A stretch of 44,738 nucleotides of DNA, taken from positions 1 through 44,738 of the forward strand of contig CALIMV010000301.1 of NCBI GenBank assembly GCA_938045275.1, in the 5' to 3' direction. The position numbers were made by a program, and so were the translations under genes. Below the pieces are notes generated by a model. That model had not been told where the DNA came from. It saw only the letters and a program-made list of their open reading frames with translations, and searched no databases. Position 1 is the stretch's first letter. Every line of letters starts with the position of its first letter. The DNA is from an uncultured Granulosicoccaceae bacterium. Its GTDB lineage: Bacteria; Pseudomonadota; Gammaproteobacteria; Granulosicoccales; Granulosicoccaceae. Positions 1 to 9,594 of the stretch are shown piece by piece.

Positions 1-1144
1 ACGCATTGCCTACCTCGGTAGCCTCTATCGATACCGAGCCACCCAATAATAAAAGACGTTGCACTAAATTTTTCAGTTCCAACAGGTTTCCCGGCCAATC
101 CAGATTTCGCAGCTTGTTCTGAGCCCCGACACTAAAATGACGGTAGGGCAAGCCCTCTATTGCAACATGCCAATCGACAAAACCCTCTAACAGAGCCGGA
201 ATGTCTTCCAGATGTTCTCGCAGCGGTTTTATTTGTATGGTTTCTGCTGCAAGCTGCCGGGCCAATGAAGGGTCAAGCACACCCTGTTTTACCTGCTCTG
301 AGAGTTCAGTTCGGGATGACGCCATAAGACGCGCCCGAAAAGGCACTCTGACACTACCGCCAACACGAACAAACCCTTGTTGTTCGATGGCTTGCCTCAA
401 ACACTGTTGGGCACTGATCGGCAATAGTTCTATATCGCTAAGAAACAGGGTTCCACCTGACGCAGATTCGAGAAACCCCATACTGACCGAGCCGTTGGTC
501 TCTTCACCTAACAGTTCGCGGTGCGAATTGGCCGCGGACACAGTATCGCAGCGCAATTGAATAAACGGTCCGGGGTTTTCGCTGCTTTTGTCGTGCACAT
601 GTTGCGAGAACAATACTCGCCCACTGCCTGGCTCGCCGATAAGTAGCAAGGTGTTGGTGGTTGTGGCCTGTTCGTCAAGCTGCTCGCGAAGCCGGATAAT
701 GTAGTCGCTGTCGCCAAGCAGCAACGGCAGACGTCGGACCGGCGTTGCCTTTGTTCCGTCGGTATTGTCTTCGAAACCCTCAGCAAGCGCTTTTTCAACA
801 TTCAGCAACAGCTTTGCCAGAGATACCGGTTTTTCGATGAAATCCACTGCACCGTGACGAGTGGCTTCGACAGCAGTTTCCACCGTTCCATGCCCGGAAA
901 TCATGATAACCGGGAACTGCAAATCACCGGTTTTTCGCCATGTTTTTAACAAACTTATCCCATCGGTATCAGGCATCCAGATATCGAGTAGCACCAAATC
1001 AGGCGTTTGCTCGTCGATACAAGTTTGAGCGGCACTGGCAGATTCCGCTATGGACACTGCATAGCCCTCGTCTTCAAGAATTTCCTGAAGTAAATTCCTA
1101 ATATCAGGCTCGTCATCTACGACCAGCACAGAACGATTGCTCAT
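1..1144 (-). CDS. NtrX-like response regulator with degenerate AAA+ domain (3' end outside window)
   Basis: Partial gene; 381 codons are visible and the C-terminal DNA-binding part lies beyond position 1. Residues 1-115 are a CheY-like receiver with acidic pair D10/D11, phospho-acceptor D54 (LLDIWMPD) and the IEKP lysine. Residues from about 145 align with the sigma-54 activator AAA+ domain, but key positions are changed. Walker A reads GEPGSGR, with R176 in place of Lys. Walker B reads LFLSDI instead of LFLDEI. The GAFTGA loop that contacts sigma-54 is absent: [15 protein letters not shown] runs straight into GGTLFL. The usual FREDLYYRL arginine-finger segment is also not recognisable. Its ATG overlaps the kinase stop codon (ATGA), so the two are translationally coupled. 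I infer a phosphorylation-controlled regulator that no longer remodels sigma-54 polymerase. Confidence 0.9.
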   Translation of the reverse strand, partial: MSNRSVLVVDDEPDIRNLLQEILEDEGYAVSIAESASAAQTCIDEQTPDLVLLDIWMPDTDGISLLKTWRKTGDLQFPVIMISGHGTVETAVEATRHGAVDFIEKPVSLAKLLLNVEKALAEGFEDNTDGTKATPVRRLPLLLGDSDYIIRLREQLDEQATTTNTLLLIGEPGSGRVLFSQHVHDKSSENPGPFIQLRCDTVSAANSHRELLGEETNGSVSMGFLESASGGTLFLSDIELLPISAQQCLRQAIEQQGFVRVGGSVRVPFRARLMASSRTELSEQVKQGVLDPSLARQLAAETIQIKPLREHLEDIPALLEGFVDWHVAIEGLPYRHFSVGAQNKLRNLDWPGNLLELKNLVQRLLLLGGSVSIEATEVGNA

Positions 1145-3345
1145 GCGGCATCACCTCGTAGTTGCGCAGCTGTTGGAAAAGGTAATTGGACAGTCACCAT
1201 AGCACCCCCATCCGAACGATTTTCAGCTTTAATTGTACCGTCATGCTCCTCAACGATCTTCTTCACAATGGCCAAACCGAGTCCTGTTCCTCGTGGCTTT
1301 GAACTAACATAAGGCTCAAAAACGCGGCTGAGAGACTCTACAGGGAATCCGGGGCCATCGTCCATAGTGACTATCTCAAGTATACGCTGGTTATGCGCTA
1401 AGGCATATCGGGTGATAATTCGCACCTCAGGTGATGGGTGCGACTGCTGCGCTTCCAACGCATTTTTGATCAAGTTATGCATTAACTGACGCATACGCGG
1501 CAAATCGACCGGTATTGGCGCAAGATCGGTATCGAGGTTCAAAATAAATTTTGCATCTGCGTCTCCGTCTCGATACAGCATCGTGACGTCTTCCAACAGC
1601 TGATTTATATCGGTTAGGGTCAAGCTCAGCTTGGGAGCCGACGCGTACTCGGCAAACGCATTTACCATTGACTTCATCACATCGACCTGGTTCTCGATTG
1701 TTTGAGTCAGTCGCGACAATAAATCCACATCATCGGCATTGAGCTTTTTAATGAACTTCAGCCTTAGCCGTTCGGCAGATAATTGTATCGGTGTGAGTGG
1801 GTTTTTAATCTCGTGTGCCAGGCGACGGGCAACCTCGCTCCATGCGGCATCTCGCTGTGCGCTGATGATGGTGGTCATGTCATCTATGACTACGACTCTG
1901 CCTGCAGGTTCATTCGCCACATCGTGTAAAGAGGCTCCGCGGCAAAACAGAAATCGCCTGCCCGTTTGATCGAGCACTTCCAGCTCCGCTGACCAATCGA
2001 TACTATTATCGACCAGAAAATCGGATATTTGCTCTGCAAACTGAGCTGTAATACTGGTGTCCTGGGTGGCCTGCTTCAATGGACTACCTTGAAGCTCTGA
2101 TAGCTCCGACCCCAAAATGTCGATCGCCGCTTGATTGAAGGTACGCACGTTATTTTCGGCATCGAGAGTGACAACACCTGACGATATTTGACCCAACACC
2201 GCCTGTAGGTAAGCGCGTTGACTCTCAACCTCTCGTTGACTTTTTTCTGCGGTTTCACGAGATTGATCCAGTTGCAAAGTCATGTAGTTAAATGACTGCA
2301 CAAGAAAGCCAAGCTCATCATTTTTACTGCGCTTATAAATTCGCTGACTGTAGTCTCCTTCAGCAACCGCGCGCGTACCTTGCACAAGATCATGCACAGG
2401 CATCATCATGCGCCGGGCCGCATAAAAAGAAAACCAGACAGCCATCATTACCGACAGCAACAAGGCCAATGACAAGCTCAACATGGTGCTGATCATCAAC
2501 GGCTTACGCAGGAATACCAATTGCCGGTACTGCTGATAACTTGACTGCACGCTTTCGGCCAGGTCTGATGAGCGCTCGGCAATTGGGTAAAGCGCCTGGA
2601 GTACTGAATTTTCCCGCGTGGCGTTTTCTGAAAACACAGGGGCGACAACTCGAATATACAATTCGCCGTCCCCAATGGGGTCAACGCCCACGTAAGACAG
2701 GCCTTGGCGGGCTCGCACAACCAGATCGTCATCTGGTCTGTTCGGTTGCACGGCAATATTGTCGAGTAATCCGGTGGAGGCTACGATACGGTTGTCCGGC
2801 CCGATCAGCGTCATCTCCGATGCATCGGTTTCAACTGTCAGGTTATTCAATTCAATGACTGCAACTGAATCACTAACACCCACCAACTGTTCCGCTACGT
2901 TTAACGTGTCGCGTTGCAGTGTCCGCATTTGCAGTCCAAGCGACTCTCTACTCAGCTCAATTGCGTCATCGAGTGCCTGCTCTATTTCCAGATCGAAGTA
3001 GCTATTAATGTTGGCCCGTAAAAATCGGATAGAAAATCCGTATACCAACGTAACAGGCATCAATGCCAACAACACCGACAAAATGACTAACTTTACGGTA
3101 AGGCGAGAACCGGCAACACGCGCACGAAATTCTCGCATCAAACGCCAGCCATTGATAATGATGAGCACACCAATAAACGACAAAGCCACTATATTGCCGA
3201 GCAACAGCCAATAGTAGTAGCGGCCGAATTGATCGAGACGCAACGCCATTGTCCCCAGTACGTACAACGACGCAATAAGCACAAGGAACAACAAGCCCAT
3301 AAGAACCGGGCTGGTTAATGTTCTGTTGCTCAATTTAGTGACCAA
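1141..3345 (-). CDS. NtrY-like membrane sensor histidine kinase
   Basis: 734-residue inner-membrane kinase paired with the regulator immediately downstream. Transmembrane segments lie near residues 13-34, 43-65 and 82-104. A periplasmic region runs to about 280, followed by a fourth segment (about 283-308) and a HAMP linker. A PAS domain (about 375-490) precedes the H-box [13 protein letters not shown] with phospho-acceptor H511. The N-box is NLIKNALEA and the G-boxes are DDGPGF and GTGLGLAIV. This architecture is that of NtrY rather than soluble NtrB. The start is TTG at 3345, supported by a GAGGA Shine-Dalgarno about 6 nt upstream; the gene overlaps the preceding DUF4390 gene by 16 nt. NtrY-NtrX systems are linked to nitrogen or redox and envelope responses; the signal here is unknown. 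Confidence 0.93.
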   Translation of the reverse strand: MVTKLSNRTLTSPVLMGLLFLVLIASLYVLGTMALRLDQFGRYYYWLLLGNIVALSFIGVLIIINGWRLMREFRARVAGSRLTVKLVILSVLLALMPVTLVYGFSIRFLRANINSYFDLEIEQALDDAIELSRESLGLQMRTLQRDTLNVAEQLVGVSDSVAVIELNNLTVETDASEMTLIGPDNRIVASTGLLDNIAVQPNRPDDDLVVRARQGLSYVGVDPIGDGELYIRVVAPVFSENATRENSVLQALYPIAERSSDLAESVQSSYQQYRQLVFLRKPLMISTMLSLSLALLLSVMMAVWFSFYAARRMMMPVHDLVQGTRAVAEGDYSQRIYKRSKNDELGFLVQSFNYMTLQLDQSRETAEKSQREVESQRAYLQAVLGQISSGVVTLDAENNVRTFNQAAIDILGSELSELQGSPLKQATQDTSITAQFAEQISDFLVDNSIDWSAELEVLDQTGRRFLFCRGASLHDVANEPAGRVVVIDDMTTIISAQRDAAWSEVARRLAHEIKNPLTPIQLSAERLRLKFIKKLNADDVDLLSRLTQTIENQVDVMKSMVNAFAEYASAPKLSLTLTDINQLLEDVTMLYRDGDADAKFILNLDTDLAPIPVDLPRMRQLMHNLIKNALEAQQSHPSPEVRIITRYALAHNQRILEIVTMDDGPGFPVESLSRVFEPYVSSKPRGTGLGLAIVKKIVEEHDGTIKAENRSDGGAMVTVQLPFPTAAQLRGDAA

Positions 3346-3965
3346 GCGAAATCCTCACTGGCCAATTTCCACGTTGACGACAGCAAAGGCTGCAATGGAA
3401 GTGGCAATGCTTTGTCATCCAGACGGACATTTAACTGCCCATATAGCTGGGTATTATCTCCGGACTCAGTAATGTTAATCTCATCTCGATCAATGCCATC
3501 TGACGAATTCGCTACTACACTTTGCAATCGACCCAGCTTTTCAAGTGCCACCAGCAGAGATCGATAGTTACCGCTTTCCCCGGTGGTAAGCGACTGTAAT
3601 CGATAGTGTCTGGTAAGCTCATAATAGATTAGCGAGTGGCGATGCTGATACTCAAGCACGGTATCGTCAAACCAGAAAGCGCGATTGCGCTTGATGCGAA
3701 AATCGACAATGAATTGTAACGGTACACCACTGTTCAAGCCTTGTCGCATTTCCGGAGACAACTGGATATCCGCTGTGGCGACTAGCTGCAACCCGGCTGG
3801 CGATTCGCGCAATGATGCACTTTGAATTTCTATGCGGCCCTGGCCAGACGACGTTTGCGCACTGACAGAAACAGGTTGCATCGCTGCGGCGATATATAGC
3901 ACACACAACCCCACTACCCAAAACCAGTGCAACACCGTTTTCTGCTTGGCTTTTTTGCAGCTCAC
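3330..3965 (-). CDS. DUF4390 domain protein, membrane-anchored or exported
   Basis: 211-residue protein with a basic N-terminus, a hydrophobic segment (about 13-30) and then a beta-rich region with the look of the DUF4390 family: a [17 protein letters not shown] stretch, then YELTRHYRL and the C-terminal SEDFAWSLN. The start codon is GTG directly abutting the rsmB stop, which suggests translational coupling. The function of the family is not known. In gammaproteobacteria it commonly sits between rsmB and an NtrY/NtrX pair, as here, so it may act in the envelope with the kinase. That last point is inference from position. Confidence 0.85.
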   Translation of the reverse strand: MSCKKAKQKTVLHWFWVVGLCVLYIAAAMQPVSVSAQTSSGQGRIEIQSASLRESPAGLQLVATADIQLSPEMRQGLNSGVPLQFIVDFRIKRNRAFWFDDTVLEYQHRHSLIYYELTRHYRLQSLTTGESGNYRSLLVALEKLGRLQSVVANSSDGIDRDEINITESGDNTQLYGQLNVRLDDKALPLPLQPLLSSTWKLASEDFAWSLN

Positions 3966-5270
3966 TTAAGTTTTCGCCAACAGTGCGTAGAAAAAACCAT
4001 CCATATCATGTTCTCCAGGCAGTATCTGGATACACCCAGCGGAGCGTGAAGTACCAAACGGTAAATTAATTTCAATTTCGCGAGCATTGTCTTTTTGCTC
4101 CAGAAACCAACTTATTTGCTTTTCGTTTTCATCCTTTAAAACCGAACAGGTTACGTATAACAATTGTCCGCCTGGTGCCAGCGTTTCCCATAGCGCATTT
4201 AACAATATTCGTTGGACGCCGACCAACTTTTCAATATCATGCTCGCGTCTCAGCAGTTTTATATCCGGATGACGACGAATCACGCCAGTTCCGCTGCACG
4301 GTGCATCGAGTAAAATGGCATCGAATGCGTCACCATCCCACCAGCTATTTGTGTCGGCAGCATCTGTACAATGCAGCTCACACCTATCCTCAAAATTTAA
4401 TCGTTGCAAAGTTTGCTTCACGCGGTTAAGTCGATCTGCATCATGATCCAACGCTACCACTTGACGCCATTCCCCATGCTCTAAGGCATGCGCCGTTTTT
4501 CCACCAGGTGCGGAACAGGCATCCAGCAAGCGTTTACCGTTTCCTTTGCCCAGCAATGGTGCCGCAATTTGCGCTGCAGCATCTTGAACACTGATATAAC
4601 CATTATCGAAATTCGGCAGGCTTTGTACTGGCACCGGTTTTTTAAGCGTTAGCGCAGAGCTTATGCCCTCTACAGTATTGGCTTCAAATTCACAGTCGTT
4701 GAGTTGCAGTAAATAGTCGACAGTACTCACGCTTCGCCGGTTGACGCGCAAGGTCATCGGTGCTTGTTGATTGCCATGTTCAATAATATCTTGCCAATGA
4801 TCGGGCCAATCTTTTTTGAATCTCGACAGTAACCACGGCGGATGCGAATAACACGCAGGTTCATCCAGTAACTCAACCAATGAATCTCCACGGCGCTGGA
4901 AATTTCTTAGCACTGCATTCACCAACCCTTTGGCCCAAGGCTTTTTGAAGTGTTTTACTGCAGCAACTGTAGTGTCAACAGCCGCATGCGGCGCTATGCG
5001 TGTATAGGCCAGCTGAAAAACACCCAGCTGCATAAGAATGTAGATATCGGTATCTTTGCGTTTAAGTGGTTTTTTTAGCAACCCGTCTACCAAACCACTC
5101 AAGCGACCCGACCAACGCGCCATGCCAAAACACAATGCCTGTAACAAGGCTTTGTCAGCGTCTGCAACTTGTTGCTGCGCGATCGGTAAAAGGCGCGTTA
5201 ATGAACCACCTCCGGATTGCATATCCAACATAACATTAACAGCAGCCACTCGTACATCAAGGACTGCCAT
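3966..5270 (-). CDS. rsmB: 16S rRNA (cytosine-967-C5)-methyltransferase RsmB
   Basis: 434 residues, the usual length for RsmB. It transfers a methyl group from SAM to C967 of 16S rRNA. The N-terminal NusB-like RNA-binding domain (about 1-140) is followed by a Rossmann methyltransferase domain. The two cysteines of the m5C RNA methyltransferase mechanism are present: C325 in DAPCSGTG (motif IV) and C375 in VTCSVL (motif VI). The SAM-binding motif is LLDACSAPGGKT. It lies 2 nt downstream of fmt and abuts the DUF4390 start, within the def-fmt-rsmB operon. E. coli has trkA after rsmB; here an NtrYX module follows instead. Confidence 0.97.
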   Translation of the reverse strand: MAVLDVRVAAVNVMLDMQSGGGSLTRLLPIAQQQVADADKALLQALCFGMARWSGRLSGLVDGLLKKPLKRKDTDIYILMQLGVFQLAYTRIAPHAAVDTTVAAVKHFKKPWAKGLVNAVLRNFQRRGDSLVELLDEPACYSHPPWLLSRFKKDWPDHWQDIIEHGNQQAPMTLRVNRRSVSTVDYLLQLNDCEFEANTVEGISSALTLKKPVPVQSLPNFDNGYISVQDAAAQIAAPLLGKGNGKRLLDACSAPGGKTAHALEHGEWRQVVALDHDADRLNRVKQTLQRLNFEDRCELHCTDAADTNSWWDGDAFDAILLDAPCSGTGVIRRHPDIKLLRREHDIEKLVGVQRILLNALWETLAPGGQLLYVTCSVLKDENEKQISWFLEQKDNAREIEINLPFGTSRSAGCIQILPGEHDMDGFFYALLAKT

Positions 5271-5272
5271 GG

Positions 5273-6229
5273 TTAACCGAAAACCTTACCGGTTAAATCA
5301 TTGCCCCGATTAAAATCAGCCGCTCGCATTGGTTTTTTTCCAGGCTTTTGTATTTCAGTAATGTCGAGCGCACCAGCCGATGTAGCCACTCTTATACTTT
5401 TATCGTCAGCACGAATAACTTGCCCCGCCACAGCCGATGCTGGTACGACTGCATCGTTGTCCAACGTGCTGCGCAAAATTCGGTATCGCACCCCCTCAAG
5501 CGACGCATCACAACAAGGCCAGGGATTAAAAGCCTGAATTTTGCGATGTAACGACAGCGCCGGTTCGGAAAAGTCTAATGCTGCCTCGGCTTTACTTAAT
5601 TTCTTCGCGTAAGTAATACCGTCTTTAGCTTGCGCGACCGGGCGCAGATCTTGACGACAGTAACCGACCAGGCTATCAACCAGTGTTGAGGCACCCAGTG
5701 CGGCTAACGCATCATGCAATTCACCGCCGGTCATGTTTTCAGTGAGTGACATACGCGCGGTCGTAACCACATCGCCTGTATCCAGACCTTCGTCCATTTT
5801 CATGATACAAACGCCCGACTCTGCATCGCCTGCCAGCAGAGCACGCTGAATTGGCGCTGCCCCTCGCCATCTGGGTAATAACGATGCGTGGATATTCAGG
5901 CACCCGAGTTGAGGCAATGCCAACACTGCAGCCGGCAGAATAATGCCGTAAGCAGCCACCACCATTACATCACCAGCAAGATGGGCAACCGCATCTATGC
6001 TGCCGTCATCAGCTCGAAAGCCGACGGGTTGCTGCACGGGAATATTGTGTTCAAGGGCCAATGACTTTACTGGACTGGCTTTCAGGGTTCGACCTCGTCC
6101 GGCAGGCCGATCTGGTTGTGTCAGCACGCCTACAACTTGATGATCTGTTTCGAGTAGCGCTTGCAGAGCACTGGCGGCAAAATCTGGTGTACCTGCGAAG
6201 ATGACACGCAAGCGCTGACAGTCAGTCAT
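5273..6229 (-). CDS. fmt: Methionyl-tRNA formyltransferase
   Basis: 318 residues, full length. It formylates initiator Met-tRNA using 10-formyltetrahydrofolate. Visible landmarks are the N-terminal FAGTPDFAA, the folate/active-site segment HASLLPRWRGAAPIQRA with the catalytic Asn/His context (LNIHASLLP), and the C-terminal tRNA-binding domain from about residue 205. It lies 8 nt downstream of def and 2 nt upstream of rsmB, so the three are almost certainly co-transcribed. Formylation (Fmt) and deformylation (Def) are the paired steps of bacterial initiation. Confidence 0.98.
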   Translation of the reverse strand: MTDCQRLRVIFAGTPDFAASALQALLETDHQVVGVLTQPDRPAGRGRTLKASPVKSLALEHNIPVQQPVGFRADDGSIDAVAHLAGDVMVVAAYGIILPAAVLALPQLGCLNIHASLLPRWRGAAPIQRALLAGDAESGVCIMKMDEGLDTGDVVTTARMSLTENMTGGELHDALAALGASTLVDSLVGYCRQDLRPVAQAKDGITYAKKLSKAEAALDFSEPALSLHRKIQAFNPWPCCDASLEGVRYRILRSTLDNDAVVPASAVAGQVIRADDKSIRVATSAGALDITEIQKPGKKPMRAADFNRGNDLTGKVFG

Positions 6230-6237
6230 TGTCCGGC

Positions 6238-6765
6238 CTACTCATCATCGTCAAACTCTTCCTCATCACGTTCCTTAGCCGCCTTGATCATTTTCTTGCG
6301 GATACGGTTGCGCTTGAGCGGAGAAAGGTAATCGACAAATAATTTGCCATCAAGATGATCCAGCTCGTGTTGTATACACACTGCCAGCAACCCATCAGCC
6401 TCGAGCTCAAACGGATTGCCCTCCCGGTCTATCGCGGCAACTTGAACCTGGGATGGACGTTTGATGGTCTCGAAGATGCCGGGAATGGACAAACAACCTT
6501 CCTGCATCTCGCCTTCACCATCCAACGCTTTTATTTCCGGGTTGATCAGCGTTATCGGAGAGTCGCTCTCCTCTGACACATCAATAACCACTATTCTTTC
6601 ATGGACATTGATTTGCGTAGCCGCCAGACCAATACCTGGCGCGTGATACATGGTGTCGAGCATATTATCGACCAAGTCGGCCACACGGCCATCCACATTG
6701 GCCACCGGCGCCGCTATCTTGCGCAGCAGAGGGTCTGGGTAGAACAATATATCCAACAATGACAC
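6238..6765 (-). CDS. def: Peptide deformylase
   Basis: Removes the formyl group from nascent N-termini using Fe2+ or Zn2+. All three deformylase motifs are present: GIGLAATQ (motif 1), EGCLSIPG (motif 2, metal-ligand Cys) and QHELDHLDG (motif 3, HExxH metal ligands). I chose the GTG at 6765 because it gives the family-typical N-terminus [14 protein letters not shown], about 175 residues, and has GGAAA about 7 nt upstream. An in-frame ATG at 6819 would add 18 poorly conserved residues and has its purine run immediately against the start codon. The C-terminal tail is unusually acidic (EEEFDDDE). First gene of the def-fmt-rsmB operon. Confidence 0.95.
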   Translation of the reverse strand: MSLLDILFYPDPLLRKIAAPVANVDGRVADLVDNMLDTMYHAPGIGLAATQINVHERIVVIDVSEESDSPITLINPEIKALDGEGEMQEGCLSIPGIFETIKRPSQVQVAAIDREGNPFELEADGLLAVCIQHELDHLDGKLFVDYLSPLKRNRIRKKMIKAAKERDEEEFDDDE

Positions 6766-6894
6766 AACAGTTTCCGGTGCTTTTATCGATTGGTGCATTC
6801 TAACAGGGCTCGAAGGCATCCCCCTTGCATATCAATCCGTGAATGGTCCTCAGATCCGTGATGGGCCAATGGTTGAACAGGAGATTGCCTACAA

Positions 6895-8094
6895 ATGGCC
6901 AAAATTACTGCTTATCCGGCCGCACAAGCCACACTGTTACTAAGCATGGTTGCCCTGGTGGCCTGTTCCTTTGGTGATAAACCTGCATTGGTAGCAATGG
7001 ACGCACCCGCAGCTGCGAACGCCGAAGATCGATTCTCAAAGGACGGCGATTATACTGCAGTGGTTCCCGGACCACCCGCCCTGGGCGCAGCCATCGACCC
7101 GGACGCTCCCAAAAGCTACACGGTAGTCAAAGGCGATACACTCTGGGACATATCCGATCGGTTCCTGAAGCAGGCGTGGCTATGGCCGCAACTTTGGGAC
7201 TACAACCCGCAAATAAGAAACCCGCACTTAATATACCCTGGCGATGTAGTCGGCCTTGAGTACGTCGGCGGTCAACCGCGACTGGTCATCGAACGTGACG
7301 GTCAACGTGTTTCTCAGTCGGGTGGTAGCAATAGTCTTGGTGGCAACACCGAAAGACTTTCACCGAGAATTCGATCTGAATCGCTTGACGATGCAATCCC
7401 GATGATTCCAGGCGATGCCATTTCCTCGTTTTTAATACACCCGCGCGTCGTGGCAGCAGAACAAATTGACAGCGCACCCTACGTCGTTGGCAACTATGAC
7501 GGCCGACTCATTAGTGCAATTGGCCACCAGATATACGTACGCGGTGAATTAAATCGGGAGCAGCCACAATACGCCGTATTCAGAAAAAGTAAAAAACTGA
7601 CTGACCCGGTTACCAAGAAAACCCTGGGTTTTGAAGTCCAGCATGTTTCGGACGCCAAGCTTATGCATCTCGGCGACCCGTCCACACTGATAGTGACGTC
7701 CAATAAAATGGAAACCATCGCAGGCGATGTATTGCTTCCAACCAGCGACGAAGGCATTGTTCCTAACTATCAAACACGCATGCCCTCACTGGGTGACGGT
7801 GAAGGACGCGTTGTTTCGCTGGTTAATGCGATCAGTCAAAGTGGTCGAGACCAGGTTGTCGTGTTGAATCTTGGCAAGAATAACCAGATCAAACCCGGCG
7901 ACGTGCTGGCTATTGAGTCGCGTGGCGGCAGTTTTATCGATACTCGAGGCGAAGGTGGGTACGAGAAAGTCAATATGCCGGATACACGAACCGGAGTGGT
8001 AATGGTATTCAAAACCTTTGATGAGGTAAGCTATGCACTTGTCATGGAATCGACACTCCCAGTACGCGTAAATGATGGCGTTACTGGCATTTAA
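6895..8094 (+). CDS. LysM-domain lipoprotein
   Basis: 399-residue protein divergent from def. The N-terminal signal ends in a lipobox (ALVAC, Cys about residue 25), so it is probably a lipoprotein. A LysM peptidoglycan-binding module follows at about residues 75-125 (YTVVKGDTLWDISDRF, then WLWPQLWDYN and NPHLIYPGD). The C-terminal two thirds has repeated beta-type segments seen in the LysM protein that accompanies dprA in Pseudomonas and relatives. A good ribosome site (CAGGAGA) precedes the ATG by about 10 nt. The precise role is not known; cell-wall attachment or remodelling is the family expectation. Confidence 0.9.
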   Translation: MAKITAYPAAQATLLLSMVALVACSFGDKPALVAMDAPAAANAEDRFSKDGDYTAVVPGPPALGAAIDPDAPKSYTVVKGDTLWDISDRFLKQAWLWPQLWDYNPQIRNPHLIYPGDVVGLEYVGGQPRLVIERDGQRVSQSGGSNSLGGNTERLSPRIRSESLDDAIPMIPGDAISSFLIHPRVVAAEQIDSAPYVVGNYDGRLISAIGHQIYVRGELNREQPQYAVFRKSKKLTDPVTKKTLGFEVQHVSDAKLMHLGDPSTLIVTSNKMETIAGDVLLPTSDEGIVPNYQTRMPSLGDGEGRVVSLVNAISQSGRDQVVVLNLGKNNQIKPGDVLAIESRGGSFIDTRGEGGYEKVNMPDTRTGVVMVFKTFDEVSYALVMESTLPVRVNDGVTGI

Positions 8095-8144
8095 ACACCT
8101 GCTACCAGTATTTAATTGATATAACGTTAATATAAATATGTGGT

Positions 8145-8159
8145 CGCGGGTCAACCGCG
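8145..8159 (+). other. Small GC hairpin ahead of dprA
   Basis: CGCGG-GTCAA-CCGCG, a 5-bp perfect stem with a 5-nt loop, ending 9 nt before the dprA ATG. It covers where a ribosome site would be, so it could limit initiation of dprA; that effect is inference. Confidence 0.4.
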
Positions 8160-8168
8160 GCTACATTC

Positions 8169-9359
8169 ATGGATGAATTTACCGGCGACCAGACGCCTGC
8201 GTCACTCTGGCTCAAGTACTCACTTACCCGCAGCATTAATGCCGCATTGCGAAGGCAATTTTTGCAGCATTATCCTGATTTAAACGATCTGGCGACATTG
8301 CTATCGTCAAGCCAACCTCGTGTGCTAACAAACGACTCGGCATTTAATCAAAAAGCCACCAATGCACTTGGCCAACGACATTCCCCAAAGGTACTCGAAT
8401 TGGTTGAACAGGCCCTCAAGTGGGAATCGCGTGACCCGTTAAACCACATTGTCGGACTCGATCATCCAGCATACCCGCGCCTGTTACAAACGACAAAAAA
8501 CGCCCCTCCCGTATTGTATGTCACCGGCGAACTGGCATGCCTGAATTCGCCCTGTGTCGCCATCGTCGGCGCAAGAAAAGCCAGTCACAATGCCCTGGAA
8601 CAGGCCCACTGCATCGCTAAGGAATTGGCTGAACACGGTGTCACCGTGGTCAGCGGGCTGGCTTTGGGTGTAGACGCAGCAGCACACAGAGGCGCGCTAG
8701 CTGGCGGCGGACACACCATCGCGGTATCGGCCACCGGACCTGAACGCATCTACCCCCGTTCGCACGTAAATCTGGCATCGCACATTCAAAAAAATGGTGC
8801 ATCTATTACCGAATTCGCGCTTAATAACACGTTACAGCCGCATTGCTTTCCACGCCGAAACCGTATTATCAGTGGCATAAGTGCGGGGGTGCTGGTAGTT
8901 GAAGCTGCGTTGCCAAGTGGCACCCTGACCACAGCCCATCACGCGCTGCGTCAAGGTCGGGAGGTCATGGCTATGCCAGGCTCAGTGCACAATCCGCTTA
9001 CCCGCGGCTGTCACGAGTTAATTAAAAGTGGGGCTGCGCTTGTGGAAAATACTCAGGATGTGTTGATTTGCCTGCAAAATGAGCTTGAGCGTCATATTAT
9101 TGGCTCTCAGAAGATGCCACAAGGCCAAAATTCCGAATCTGCTTATGATAAGTTGACCAAGTTAGACCCAGACACGCTAACCTTGCTGGATTGTCTGGGG
9201 TTCGATCCTGTATCAATTGATACGCTGGTTCACCGTACGGGTCTCAATGCGGCTCAGGTAGCGGGGGCATTGACGCATCTGGAGATATCTGGTTTGATCG
9301 TGGCCGACTCAGGTGGGCGGTATATCCGTTGCAAGCATACCGGACTGGCACCAATTTGA
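8169..9359 (+). CDS. dprA: DNA-processing protein DprA (Smf)
   Basis: 396 residues. DprA binds incoming single-stranded DNA and loads RecA during natural transformation. The Rossmann-like core shows VAIVGARKASHNAL, VVSGLALGVDAAAHRGAL, ERIYPRSH, ITEF and RRNRIISG, in family order. A winged-helix module occupies the C-terminus (from about residue 325, TLLDCLGFDPVSIDTLVHRTG). The usual GTGLD turn before the YP motif is replaced by ATGPE. The start ATG follows a short GC-rich hairpin (8145-8159) and has no obvious Shine-Dalgarno. Downstream, the smg gene often found between dprA and topA is absent. Confidence 0.96.
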   Translation: MDEFTGDQTPASLWLKYSLTRSINAALRRQFLQHYPDLNDLATLLSSSQPRVLTNDSAFNQKATNALGQRHSPKVLELVEQALKWESRDPLNHIVGLDHPAYPRLLQTTKNAPPVLYVTGELACLNSPCVAIVGARKASHNALEQAHCIAKELAEHGVTVVSGLALGVDAAAHRGALAGGGHTIAVSATGPERIYPRSHVNLASHIQKNGASITEFALNNTLQPHCFPRRNRIISGISAGVLVVEAALPSGTLTTAHHALRQGREVMAMPGSVHNPLTRGCHELIKSGAALVENTQDVLICLQNELERHIIGSQKMPQGQNSESAYDKLTKLDPDTLTLLDCLGFDPVSIDTLVHRTGLNAAQVAGALTHLEISGLIVADSGGRYIRCKHTGLAPI

Positions 9360-9430
9360 AATTGCCAGCAGAGGCCTCATCATGGCTTTAACCGGCAGTT
9401 CAGAGCTGATTATTTATTGCAGGCAAGACG

Positions 9431-9456
9431 CACCAGCCAATGAAACAATGCTGGTG
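9431..9456 (+). other. Inverted repeat after dprA
   Basis: CACCAGC and GCTGGTG are perfect 7-bp arms with a 12-nt loop, about 70 nt past the dprA stop. The run after it (TTCGAGTTTG) is only moderately T-rich, so a weak terminator or a processing hairpin are both possible. The rest of the 235-nt gap before topA holds no recognisable gene. Confidence 0.35.
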
Positions 9457-9516
9457 TTCGAGTTTGAATTGTTGAGATATTAGTAAAACAAGGCACTCGA
9501 AAATTAATTTAAAGGG

Positions 9517-9533
9517 GTTGACTGTTAGTCAAC
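9517..9533 (+). promoter_or_regulatory. GTTGACT/AGTCAAC dyad upstream of topA
   Basis: Perfect 7-bp inverted repeat with a 3-nt centre, 61 nt before the topA ATG. The left arm contains a TTGACT that resembles a -35 box, but no convincing -10 lies at 16-18 bp, so I call it only a candidate operator or small hairpin. A further GTCAAC copy occurs about 20 nt downstream. Confidence 0.3.
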
Positions 9534-9594
9534 ATTACATCGTTAGACCGCAGGTCAACGAATACTTAAACACGTTAGAACGTTAAGTGGTTTC

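Noticed and set aside
9373-9483. A 34-codon plus-strand frame in the dprA-topA gap as a possible smg remnant
   Set aside because: The peptide (beginning MALTGSSELII) shows no resemblance to Smg, and no other frame in the gap does either.
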